Assembly (NCBI GenBank): GCA_027309085.1
Contig: DAIDDL010000030.1
Coordinates: 1-48,606, forward strand
Source: Sulfobacillus sp.
Lineage (GTDB): Bacteria; Bacillota; Sulfobacillia; Sulfobacillales; Sulfobacillaceae
Reading direction: 5' to 3'
Length of the DNA: 48,606 nt
Part shown: positions 7,900 to 15,579 of the stretch, piece after piece
How positions within the stretch are numbered: the stretch's first letter is position 1
How the letters are laid out: each line of letters begins with the position of its first letter
Notes under the pieces: model-generated
Told to the model about the DNA's origin: nothing
What the model saw: the letters and a program-made list of their open reading frames with translations, nothing else
The model's database searches: none
Translations under genes and position numbers: made by a program

Positions 7900-9087
7900 A
7901 TGATTATCAACACAAACGTCTCGGCATTGTTTGCAGAGAATGCCGTCAACACAACAACCAATTCCCTATCCAATCTTGAACAGGAAATGTCAACCGGATA
8001 TCAAATCAATTCGCCTGGCAACAACCCCGCAGGGCTTGCCATCTCCACATTGATGAGCGGCGAGCTGGGCGGCATTAATGCCAGCGTCAATAACGCCAAT
8101 CAGGCATTGAATTTGCTGGATACTGCCAACGGCGGCATACAAAACGATGTGCAGATTGTCACCCAGGTTCAGCAATTGGCCACCCAGGCTTCGAACAGCA
8201 CGGAAACCACACAGGACCAGCAGGACCTGCAAAATCAAATCCACAAACTTTTAAACCAGCTGGACAACAACGCGAACTCTGTCAATTACAACAACCAAAC
8301 TCTATTGAATGGCAATTTCGGAGCCACCTTAAACGGCGCTTCATCAACGACGTTAGGTGTAACGGTTACCCTCGGTGCGGACAGCGGCAATGCCTCGGGC
8401 TCCTATTCGGTATCTATTCAGTACAACAGCGCCAGCAACGACGCGGTGGTGACGCTGTTTACGTCGACAGCTGCTGGCGCTAACACCACTGTTGGAACCG
8501 CCACAGTGGCCAACATTACCACTGCATCCTCAACTGCGACGGCCACCGCCCAATTTGTGCTAGGCACCGCCAACGACCTCAACAGCACCGGCAGCAACGC
8601 CTCATTTGTGGTAAATTTCACTCCGGCGTCCTCTGCAACTACATCTTCTCTGAGTTTTTCTGTGGCTGCGGCCGCCAATCCTTTAAGCTTCCAGGTAGGT
8701 CCAAACGACCAGCCAGCCGATCAAGTGACTACCAATCTGGGGAGTTTCACCAGCCTCAGCTTGGGATTATCAAACATCAACGTAGTCGGCAGCCAAAATG
8801 GCACCCAAAACGCATCATACGGCATTACCCTGGCCAACAATGCGCTGTCTATGCTGACCAATGCCCAAGGCCAGATCGGCGCACAGCAAGACCAGTTGAA
8901 TTACACGATAGAAAACCTCAATACAGAGAATACGAACCTACAGGCCGCGCAGTCCACAATTATGGATGCGAACATGGCGCAGGTGACCAGCAGCTTCGCC
9001 AAAGAGCAGATTCTCCAGCAGACGGGACTGCAAGCTCTGTCCTCAGCCAATTCCCTGCCGGGAATGGTGCTGAAAATCCTCGGCTAA
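7900..9087 (+). CDS. hag: Flagellin
   Basis: 395 residues. The N-terminus MIINTNVSALFAENAVN and the C-terminal helix ending SANSLPGMVLKILG are the conserved D0/D1 ends of bacterial flagellin; residues about 145-270 form a Ser/Thr/Asn/Ala-rich variable domain with almost no charge. The ATG at 7900 is preceded by AAGGAGGA 7 bases away; upstream in-frame starts lack a binding site. There is no arginine at all, only three lysines and one histidine. Positions that are Arg or Lys in ordinary flagellins (for example the LSSGLRIN and QNRLE segments) are replaced by polar residues (MSTGYQIN, QDQLN). This fits a filament working in strong acid. The Ser/Thr-rich middle is a likely target of the glycosyltransferases in the divergent operon. 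Confidence 0.93.
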   Translation: MIINTNVSALFAENAVNTTTNSLSNLEQEMSTGYQINSPGNNPAGLAISTLMSGELGGINASVNNANQALNLLDTANGGIQNDVQIVTQVQQLATQASNSTETTQDQQDLQNQIHKLLNQLDNNANSVNYNNQTLLNGNFGATLNGASSTTLGVTVTLGADSGNASGSYSVSIQYNSASNDAVVTLFTSTAAGANTTVGTATVANITTASSTATATAQFVLGTANDLNSTGSNASFVVNFTPASSATTSSLSFSVAAAANPLSFQVGPNDQPADQVTTNLGSFTSLSLGLSNINVVGSQNGTQNASYGITLANNALSMLTNAQGQIGAQQDQLNYTIENLNTENTNLQAAQSTIMDANMAQVTSSFAKEQILQQTGLQALSSANSLPGMVLKILG

Positions 9088-9097
9088 CGGCCAAGGC

Positions 9098-9132
9098 AAA
9101 AACGAGCCACGCACATTGCCTGGCTCGTTTTT
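9098..9132. terminator. Bidirectional terminator between flagellin and rmlD-like gene
   Basis: AAAAACGAGCCA (9098-9109) pairs perfectly with TGGCTCGTTTTT (9121-9132) around an 11-base loop. The T-run follows the stem in the plus direction and the A-run gives one in the minus direction, so it can serve both convergent genes. Confidence 0.85.
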
Positions 9133-9137
9133 GTATT

Positions 9138-9980
9138 TCAGAAGATCGGAGCGAAATCCCGTCCCGCCTCCATGCGGTACTCCGGGCAGGCTGTCACCAG
9201 TCCGCCCTTTAAAGGCCTCGCCGCGTCCAGATGAAAAGAGTCAGTGGTTGCAGGGTCGACCTGCGCAGGCGAGAAGCCAAACGCCGTGGCAATTCTGACG
9301 GTCAGGTCGTAGCGCGTCAGGCGCTCGGGACCCACCACATGCAAGATTCCCTCAAAATCATCGGCTACGGCTTGCCATGCGATTTTGCCCAACCCCTCAC
9401 TAGGCGTCGGCGTATTCCACTGGTCCGTGACAGCTTTCACCGTGTTCCCGCTTTGTAATTGCTGGACGACGCGGTAGACAAAATTGCGGGGATTCTCATC
9501 CCGGCTATAAATCCATGCGGGACGGATTATCAAAGCCCTAGGAATAGTATCCAGCAAAAACTGTTCCGTCTCCACCTTGTGGCGGCCGTAAACCTGCACC
9601 GCATTCACCCGGTCTGCTTCGGAATAAGGGCCATTCGTGCCGTCAAACACATAATCCGTGGAAAAAAACACCACTTTTGCATGGCGCTCAGCGGCCATTG
9701 TGGCCACCAGCTCTGGCGCTTCAACATTGAGGCGCCAGCTCAATTCTGGCTCCCGCTCGCAGCGGTCCACGTCCGGCATTGCGGCCGGAATCCACACCAC
9801 ATCAGGCTGTTCCTCGGCGAGCAGCGCGGATACCCTATCCGCATCTCCCATATCCAATGGGCGCAGGCCAGGGACGGAATGCGTCAAACAGGTGCCCTGC
9901 ACCTGTTCCCCCCGTGAAACCAATTCCTGCAGCAGATACCCGCCGACCTGCCCGGATGCCCCGACGATCACATGCTTCAT
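9138..9980 (-). CDS. rmlD: dTDP-4-dehydrorhamnose reductase-like SDR (RmlD family)
   Basis: 280 residues. GASGQVGG at residues 8-15 is the Rossmann NAD(P)-binding glycine motif, FFSTDYVFDG near residue 105 is characteristic of RmlD, and YGRHK near 130 supplies the catalytic Tyr and Lys. The family reduces dTDP-4-keto-L-rhamnose to dTDP-L-rhamnose, a donor for surface polysaccharides. The other rml genes are not in the window, so a related nucleotide-sugar reductase cannot be excluded. The gene stands alone, convergent with flagellin across a shared terminator. Rhamnose could feed either the glycan operon at 14.6-23.2 kb or filament glycosylation. Confidence 0.78.
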   Translation of the reverse strand: MKHVIVGASGQVGGYLLQELVSRGEQVQGTCLTHSVPGLRPLDMGDADRVSALLAEEQPDVVWIPAAMPDVDRCEREPELSWRLNVEAPELVATMAAERHAKVVFFSTDYVFDGTNGPYSEADRVNAVQVYGRHKVETEQFLLDTIPRALIIRPAWIYSRDENPRNFVYRVVQQLQSGNTVKAVTDQWNTPTPSEGLGKIAWQAVADDFEGILHVVGPERLTRYDLTVRIATAFGFSPAQVDPATTDSFHLDAARPLKGGLVTACPEYRMEAGRDFAPIF

Positions 9981-10050
9981 CCCCAGAGAGATTCCCCCCT
10001 ATCCACAAAATATTGGGGGCGAATCCTTTTGGGAATTCGCCCCGCCGGCA

Positions 10051-10389
10051 TCAGGCCTCTTTGGCTAAGCGCTCAACCACCGCATGGGCATCGCCCTCGA
10101 CACCTAGGTGGACGTTAAGCCGCATAGATCCCAGCATGCGGTCCATGCCCTGACCCATGTGGCTGGCAGCCACATCCGTCACATGGTGGTCCATCAGAAA
10201 GCGGGCAATGCGGGCATGATGCTTCCCCTCGCCGCCTTCATCGTGCAGCGTGTCCCAGTGGACATCTTCCTCTTCCCACCCCGTCACGGTCTGATTTTCC
10301 ACCGTGGCTAGAGCCACCCGCGGCGCTTTCCCCCACCGCGGCTCTACCTCACCATCCATAGTCACCGGAATGCAAATGATGCGTGCCAT
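10051..10389 (-). CDS. NifX/NifB-type dinitrogenase iron-molybdenum cofactor domain protein
   Basis: 112 residues, one whole Nitro_FeMo-Co domain. The N-terminus MARIICIPVTMDGEVEP and the later segment VTDVAASHMGQGMDRML follow the family pattern, in which the second half usually reads like VxxVIxGxMGxxA. Family members bind iron-sulfur or FeMo-cofactor precursors, but stand-alone copies occur in organisms without nitrogenase and their role there is unknown. No nif gene is nearby. It lies 17 bases downstream of the MBL-fold gene on the same strand and is probably co-transcribed with it. Confidence 0.65.
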   Translation of the reverse strand: MARIICIPVTMDGEVEPRWGKAPRVALATVENQTVTGWEEEDVHWDTLHDEGGEGKHHARIARFLMDHHVTDVAASHMGQGMDRMLGSMRLNVHLGVEGDAHAVVERLAKEA

Positions 10390-10406
10390 ATCTCACCACT
10401 CCTCTT

Positions 10407-11345
10407 CTATAGTTTGCCAGCCTGCTTCTTCTGTATGTACACCAGGATGCCCTGCGCGTCCAGCATAATATCCAGGGCCAGCGGGTCCGCGTTTTTGACT
10501 GGGTGGCCTTGGCGCCTTGCGTCCTGAATGACAATCTGCGAGAGCGCCTGCTGAATCATCGGGTAATCAGGATTCTCAGGCAACTGATCGATCAAGGCGC
10601 GAATATACTGCACGCCACGCCGGGAAAAGTCAAATGCCACGGCAGCCGGCTTGGTCTCCCCGAAATGGGTGTGAAAAATCCTTGAAGGCTGCAGCTGCTC
10701 CATCCGGTCCATGGAGGCCAGCATCGTGTCTGGGTCAAAATCAACCGGAGAGGTTGTCGGAAACCCATAGACAAAATCCCACCCCGTGTATTCGGGCCAG
10801 TAGCGGATGCCCACCATGTCTCCGCTGAAAAGGCCAGTGCTGACGCTGTCATAAATGCACATGTGATGCTTGGCATGCCCTGGCGTATGGTAAAAAGACA
10901 GAGTATGCCGGCCAATCGTCAGATGGCTCCCGTCGTCCTCCGCCACCACCCTCTCCGCCTCAATGGGCATCAGAGGCCCAAACATTTCGTCTGCGTGCTC
11001 TCCGTAGACGGCACGGGTTCCTGATATCAGCCGCGAAGGGTCGACCAGGTGCCGGGCCGCGCGGGGATGGGCATGCATGACCGCTTTGGGACTGGCCTGC
11101 ATCATCTGACCCGCTCCGCCGGAATGGTCGAGGTGCACATGGGTTAACAGGATGTGATCCAAATCCTCTGGCTTCACGTCCAATTCGCCAAGACCTCTCA
11201 GCAATGCTTCGTGGCTATTGGCTGATCCCGTCTCGATCAGCGCCAGCTGCTCGTCTTTGATGAGATAGGCGCTCGAGCGGAAGGGCTTGCCCTCTTCGTA
11301 CAAATCAATTGCATAGATTCCCGATCCATAATCGATAACCGCCAT
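10407..11345 (-). CDS. MBL-fold metallo-hydrolase
   Basis: 312 residues. HVHLDH at residues 69-74 is the metallo-beta-lactamase HxHxDH zinc motif, followed by a metal-site Asp region (LFSGDMVG) and later His residues (HTHFGE). These belong to the glyoxalase II/YtnP-like branch of the superfamily, cytosolic by the absence of a signal peptide. ATG at 11345 is chosen because GGGGAGGG lies 7 bases upstream; the ATG two codons earlier is too close to that site. Substrate cannot be inferred: hydrolysis of a thioester or lactone is typical. The pair with the NifX-like gene may form a two-gene operon. Confidence 0.75.
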   Translation of the reverse strand: MAVIDYGSGIYAIDLYEEGKPFRSSAYLIKDEQLALIETGSANSHEALLRGLGELDVKPEDLDHILLTHVHLDHSGGAGQMMQASPKAVMHAHPRAARHLVDPSRLISGTRAVYGEHADEMFGPLMPIEAERVVAEDDGSHLTIGRHTLSFYHTPGHAKHHMCIYDSVSTGLFSGDMVGIRYWPEYTGWDFVYGFPTTSPVDFDPDTMLASMDRMEQLQPSRIFHTHFGETKPAAVAFDFSRRGVQYIRALIDQLPENPDYPMIQQALSQIVIQDARRQGHPVKNADPLALDIMLDAQGILVYIQKKQAGKL

Positions 11346-11393
11346 TGCCATCCCTCCCCCTTCTATTCTCTCCCGCGCGGCTGCATCTGGCAA

Positions 11394-11882
11394 TCGCTGT
11401 GCATTGACGTTTCCAATCCACCATTCGAAATTTAAATGGGCGCCCGGGGAGGTCCTCAGTTTTCAACCGTGGTCAAAGTTGAATAGCCTCTTGATCCTTT
11501 CCTGAGGATTACCGTCCCAACCCGCGGCGTGCATAGCCGTTTGGAGAACTGCCGCGACTCTGTCGGTCAGGCAAAGAAGTTCAGTTCGAGGGACGGGCGG
11601 CGCCCGGGTGCAGAGCTGTGGTCTAGCCGTGTCACGAAGCACGGACCCCGGGAGAGCCGTGGTATTTCCGCCTGGGTTCCACCGGAACGCCATGGGTCGC
11701 TTGACCGAACCATCCTCCCGACTTTCGGAGAAACCGAGCGGGGATGACAGCGCTTCTTCCAACATTTGGGCACCGCAATTGTCACTTTGTACCATCTTGA
11801 TGCTACAGAGCTGGTTTCTGATGCCCCGCCTTGTATCCCAGGGCCATTCCCCATATACTCAAAGAGAAAGAAAGAGGTGCCT
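11394..11882. other. Gap without a convincing gene
   Basis: About 490 bases between the MBL gene and the Rpn-type gene. Several short frames exist on both strands (the longest on the minus strand at 11463-11795), but none resembles a known family or has a good ribosome binding site. It may be degraded sequence accompanying the mobile Rpn gene. Confidence 0.4.
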
Positions 11883-12731
11883 ATGGTGGATCAAGATACG
11901 TTGATGAAAGCGCTCACCCAGTCGTTATCCGGCGGGGCTTTAGAAGCGGTCGGAGTCCACGGGGTCGAACTCACGGAGCCGGTGCCGACCGAGTTGCCGG
12001 CCACGACCATGCGGATGGACGCGGCCTGGCGGATGGCCGACGGGCGCATCTTTCATCTCGAATTTCAGAGTACGCGCGCACCGAACTTGTATCGCTTTTT
12101 AGAATATGATGTCCGCTTGGCCCAGCACCATACGACGCAGATTCGCACGGTCGTGTTGTATCATGCCGACACGGCGCGCGCGCCCGACGCCCTCGATATT
12201 GGCACAGCGCAGTATCACGTCGAAAATGTCTTCCTATCCCACATGGATGGCACGCAGGCGCTCGCCACGGTTCAGGCGCATCTCGCGGCCGGGCGCTGGG
12301 AACCGCCCGATCGGTTGCGATTGGCGCTCGCGCTGAACATGCACTTTCCTCACCGCGCAGATGTGCTGGACACGGTGCTGACGTTGGTGTCCGCCGTCCC
12401 CAGCATGGCCGAACGTGACCTCGTGGTCAGCGCGATGATCATTCTCGGAGACTATGCCCTAACGGGTGCCGAGCGCACCCGTTTACGAAAGGAGTTGCGC
12501 AAAATGTCCACGATTGCAGAGGAATTGCTACGGGACGAACACGAAGAAGGCCTTAAGGAGGGCCGTGAAAAAGGTCGGCAAGAAGGTCGGCAAGAAGGTC
12601 GGCAAGAAGGTCGGCAAGAAGCACAGCGTCTGATGGCGAAAGCTCTGCTGGCGGAGGGCGACAGCGTGGAAAAAGTCATGACTATCACGGGATTGACTCA
12701 CGCAGAAGTGGAAGCGTTGAGAGCACGCTAA
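11883..12731 (+). CDS. Rpn-family (PD-(D/E)XK) recombination-promoting nuclease
   Basis: 282 residues. Residues about 41-65 contain an Asp then FHLEFQS, the D...ExQ pattern of the PD-(D/E)XK nuclease core in Rpn/YhgA-type proteins. The middle is helical, and the C-terminus carries a highly charged run with repeated GRQE followed by a helical tail (SVEKVMTITGLTHAEVEALRAR) typical of these multicopy proteins. Rpn proteins promote RecA-independent DNA transfer and some act in phage defence. The start ATG follows GAGGTG; GTG/ATG starts further upstream lack homology. Its neighbours are unrelated, in line with mobility. Four perfect 12-bp units inside the gene encode the GRQE run. Confidence 0.75.
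   Translation: MVDQDTLMKALTQSLSGGALEAVGVHGVELTEPVPTELPATTMRMDAAWRMADGRIFHLEFQSTRAPNLYRFLEYDVRLAQHHTTQIRTVVLYHADTARAPDALDIGTAQYHVENVFLSHMDGTQALATVQAHLAAGRWEPPDRLRLALALNMHFPHRADVLDTVLTLVSAVPSMAERDLVVSAMIILGDYALTGAERTRLRKELRKMSTIAEELLRDEHEEGLKEGREKGRQEGRQEGRQEGRQEAQRLMAKALLAEGDSVEKVMTITGLTHAEVEALRAR
12573..12620 (+). repeat. Four perfect 12-bp tandem repeats within the Rpn-type gene
   Basis: Unit GGTCGGCAAGAA occurs four times without interruption and encodes GRQE each time. The unit length keeps the frame whatever the copy number, so the charged linker can change in length by slippage. It is not a CRISPR array: there are no spacers. Confidence 0.95.
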
Positions 12732-12965
12732 GCGGAAGGAGCGCGATCACCTCGCGGCAGAGGTCCACGCGATATGGCGCTCAGGCTCTTCTCATAGGGC
12801 ACCCACAGCTTCCGCATCGCGGCGGAGGCCGTGGATCCGACCCGTCCCGGGGAATTCGCCATCGGCGGTATCCCGCCTGCCATCGGCCCCGTATGTCGAT
12901 CCACCGTATAGGGAAACTGTGCCCCACCCCCGAACCTTCCCCACGGTATTCGAATCCGCACCAGG

Positions 12966-13205
12966 CTAGACCGCTTTGATAGATAGGCTGTGGAGACAGT
13001 CATGGCAGAGAGTTTGGCCCCGAAAGGTTTCCGTATTTTCCTCATGGTCGCAGAAAATGCAGGGCGGCCGAAGCGGGGCTCTGCCGTCCCAGATCATCCA
13101 CTCTGCGGATAAACCTAGGGCACGGTTCATGTTCCTCAGGATGTGTTGCGCGACAAATGGGAAGACCTGTGCCCACGGATCTTTCCCATTCCCTATTGGC
13201 GCCAA
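12966..13205 (-). CDS. Small protein with C-terminal zinc ribbon, possibly truncated
   Basis: 79 residues from a TTG start. The C-terminus reads CIFCDHEENTETFRGQTLC followed by HDC, a CxxC...CxxC zinc ribbon like the tails of some AbrB/SpoVT-type regulators in Clostridia. The N-terminal half is helical and has no AbrB swapped-hairpin domain, so either the DNA-binding part has been lost in the 13206-13341 gap or this is a different small family. The ribosome binding site is weak (GAGG). It lies downstream of the TPR regulator on the same strand. Coding status is uncertain; the paired cysteines are the main support. The 12732-12965 stretch after it holds nothing I can assign. Confidence 0.35.
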   Translation of the reverse strand: MAPIGNGKDPWAQVFPFVAQHILRNMNRALGLSAEWMIWDGRAPLRPPCIFCDHEENTETFRGQTLCHDCLHSLSIKAV

Positions 13206-13341
13206 ACAAGCCTCATGGTTTATCCCGCGAGCCGCATCCGCTGATTTTCTATATTGCCTATTTGGCCCCAGCCCTGTTCAAGCTCTCGCAATGCGAGGGT
13301 TTCCCCGCTGCCAAGAGTCCAGCCACGGTCTTTCCTTTGCC

Positions 13342-14580
13342 CTATCTTTCGCTGGCAGCTTCCTCGTCCGGGTGAAGGGTCTCCCACAGGGTCAAGGTGC
13401 GCCTCGCCTCAAACTGGTGGTTGGCCTGCAGAAATGCCCGGGCGGCCTGCATAAAAAATTTGTGCGCCTGGACGTCCTGCCCCAAGATCGCGCTTTTGTG
13501 CATCCGGCGTCTCAGCGCCAGACCCCGAACCCGCATGGAGTCAATGGCGTCAGCAATTTTCGCCATGCGCTCAATGGTGTCTTGCGCCTTGCGCCAGAAT
13601 CCCCGCTGGATATACACCTGGGCCAGGTCATCAAGCATGAAGGCTGCTGAGGGGCTGTCTGCCCCAATGTACTCCACCGCTTCCTCAATCAGGCGCTGGG
13701 CCCGCCCCAACTGTCCGGCATACAGATAGTAGGCTCCCCGGTCGTGTACGGCCGCCGCGTAAATCGCGGTGTTGGCCAGCTCCACAGAGAGTTTTTCGGC
13801 CCGGTCCAGGTAATCCAAAGACGCGGGAACCGCCCGCTGCTGTTCAATATCGACGGCTGCCAAGTCAATGCAGCTCCATGCCAGCCAAAAAGGCTGGCCC
13901 AGATCCTCGGATACCTGCAGAGACTGCCGGTACAGGGTTCGCGCCTGCTCAAACTGCCCTAGATTCAAATAGCAGGTGCCGCTGTTCAGAAGCATTTTCA
14001 CAGCGGTGACCTCATCCGTATCTGGCTCCCGGAGCACTTCGTCAAACAGGTCAAGAGCGCGGGCAAAATCGTTGGTCCCCATCATCGAGGCGCCGGTGCG
14101 GATCATCGTGTCCCGGCGCGCCGTGCCCGGAATCCCGCGAGGCATACAGGTGACAGCGTGCATGCCTACGTGCACCGCCTGCTCACCCCGCCCGCTCAAC
14201 TCCAGAGCCTGCAGGAGCGCAGGCGCAATTTCCGCGAGCAAGTCATAAAACTGGTAGGCCATGGCCAGGTCATAGGATTTCATCAGCACATCCCCGGCTT
14301 CACCGTAAACCCCGTGCTCCGCCAGTTTGACACCTTCTGCGCACAGCACTTGCGCAGCGTGGCGCAGAGACCGTTCTGGCGCCTGATTGGTTATAGGCGC
14401 ACCCAACACTCGGGCAAAATGGCTGAGCCACTCGGACGGCGGCGCACACAAATTCTTTTCAATCAGGTCGATCACCTGCACCGGAATTCCCTCGGCTGCC
14501 AGGTCCTTTTGTTCCAGGCCGCGTCCGAGACGCATTGTGCGGATGGCGTCTCCCACCGTCTGTGATATGGCCGTATACAA
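13342..14580 (-). CDS. TPR regulator, possible degenerate HTH at N-terminus
   Basis: 412 residues. Residues about 10-55 resemble an XRE-type helix-turn-helix (VGDAIRTMRLGRGLEQKDLA), and from about 75 to the end tetratricopeptide repeats follow, for example LNSGTCYLNLGQFEQARTLY and AVHDRGAYYLYAGQLGRAQR. That layout is shared by Rap/PlcR-like peptide-sensing regulators of Firmicutes. The TTG at 14580 is preferred over a GTG ten codons earlier because GAGGTG lies 5 bases upstream. The gene sits alone between the zinc-ribbon ORF and the glycan operon on the same strand; it could respond to a signalling peptide, but no such peptide gene was found beside it. Confidence 0.7.
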   Translation of the reverse strand: MYTAISQTVGDAIRTMRLGRGLEQKDLAAEGIPVQVIDLIEKNLCAPPSEWLSHFARVLGAPITNQAPERSLRHAAQVLCAEGVKLAEHGVYGEAGDVLMKSYDLAMAYQFYDLLAEIAPALLQALELSGRGEQAVHVGMHAVTCMPRGIPGTARRDTMIRTGASMMGTNDFARALDLFDEVLREPDTDEVTAVKMLLNSGTCYLNLGQFEQARTLYRQSLQVSEDLGQPFWLAWSCIDLAAVDIEQQRAVPASLDYLDRAEKLSVELANTAIYAAAVHDRGAYYLYAGQLGRAQRLIEEAVEYIGADSPSAAFMLDDLAQVYIQRGFWRKAQDTIERMAKIADAIDSMRVRGLALRRRMHKSAILGQDVQAHKFFMQAARAFLQANHQFEARRTLTLWETLHPDEEAASER

Positions 14581-14652
14581 TTTTGCACCTCGTGAGACTC
14601 TATTTGACACGCCTTGTCAATAATAGCAGATGTCTGGCACGGAATAAAGATT

Positions 14653-15579
14653 TTAGTGCCTCTGATCTGAGCCTCTTCGCCATCTCCGGCGCATGCGCCG
14701 GAGGTCGGAGGACGACGCAGCCAGGTGCCGGGCCATGAACGCCAAGTCACGCCAGTTGCCCAACCTCCTGCGGGATCCGGTGACCGCAAAAAATGCGTAG
14801 TGGACGCTGGCCCACATCGCCGTGGAACCCGGATAGTATTTCCACAGAAGGCGCAGCCGCGCCATTTCCGCCAACAGCTGGCGCTCCCCGGGATTTTTGG
14901 GATCCGAGTGCCCGGGGTGGTGCAGCACTGCGGCCGTGCGGCTGAACAGCACCTCATATCCCAGGCGGCGGATGCGCAGCCCGATTTCAGTGTCGTCATG
15001 CCATTTCGCCAGGGCCTCATCAAGCGGCCAGAGACTGTCGAGACCCCGCCGCCGGATCACCATCCCGCAGCCCATGGGGTAGTCTACCGGCTGTTCGTGC
15101 CATAACGCCAGATCCGCCCCGTGGGAATCCAAAGGTTCCCCCCACAAGCGGTCCCGGCCGTGCCCCGATGCATCGAGAAAGGAGCCCGCGCCGTTGATGA
15201 CTGAGCCGTCTTCCATCAATACTAAAGGCGCGACCGCCCCGGCCTCAGGGTGGGCGCTGAGCACAGCCAGTGATTCTCCAAGCCAGCTCGGGGTCGCTTC
15301 CCCGTCACTGTCCAAAAACGCCAGCACACTTCCTCCAGCCTGGATGACCCCCCGGTTGCGCCCTCCCGCGACCCCGTGGTTCTCCCCCAGGGTCACGACC
15401 TTCAGCAAGGGATCCGTCACAGTGTGCAAGAACCCGAGACTCCCGTCAGTAGACCCATTGTCCACCACAATCAACTCACCCGGGCGGTCCGGGAGGGTGA
15501 GCACAGAAGCCACCGCCCGCGGCAGCACATCTTCTCCGTTGAAATTGACAATGATGACGGACACATCCGAGAGTTTCAC
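14653..15579 (-). CDS. Family 2 glycosyltransferase (rhamnosyltransferase-like)
   Basis: 308 residues. VSVIIVNFNG at the N-terminus, IVVDNGSTDGS near residue 35, LDSDGEATPSW near 90 and the WHDDTEIGLRIRRLGYEVLF segment near 210 mark a GT2 enzyme of the WbbL/rhamnosyl type. GTG at 15579 is chosen because GAGGTGG lies 7 bases before it and it overlaps the upstream stop as GTGA. It is the last gene of the leftward glycan operon. The product should transfer a sugar from a nucleotide donor to a lipid-linked glycan at the inner face of the membrane. Donor and acceptor are unknown. Confidence 0.85.
   Translation of the reverse strand: MKLSDVSVIIVNFNGEDVLPRAVASVLTLPDRPGELIVVDNGSTDGSLGFLHTVTDPLLKVVTLGENHGVAGGRNRGVIQAGGSVLAFLDSDGEATPSWLGESLAVLSAHPEAGAVAPLVLMEDGSVINGAGSFLDASGHGRDRLWGEPLDSHGADLALWHEQPVDYPMGCGMVIRRRGLDSLWPLDEALAKWHDDTEIGLRIRRLGYEVLFSRTAAVLHHPGHSDPKNPGERQLLAEMARLRLLWKYYPGSTAMWASVHYAFFAVTGSRRRLGNWRDLAFMARHLAASSSDLRRMRRRWRRGSDQRH

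Noticed and set aside
12573-12620. Tandem repeats considered as a CRISPR array
   Set aside because: The units are directly joined, 12 bp long and in frame in a coding gene.
12728-13045. 105-codon minus-strand frame
   Set aside because: It overlaps the zinc-ribbon ORF in another frame, has no ribosome binding site and matches no known family.
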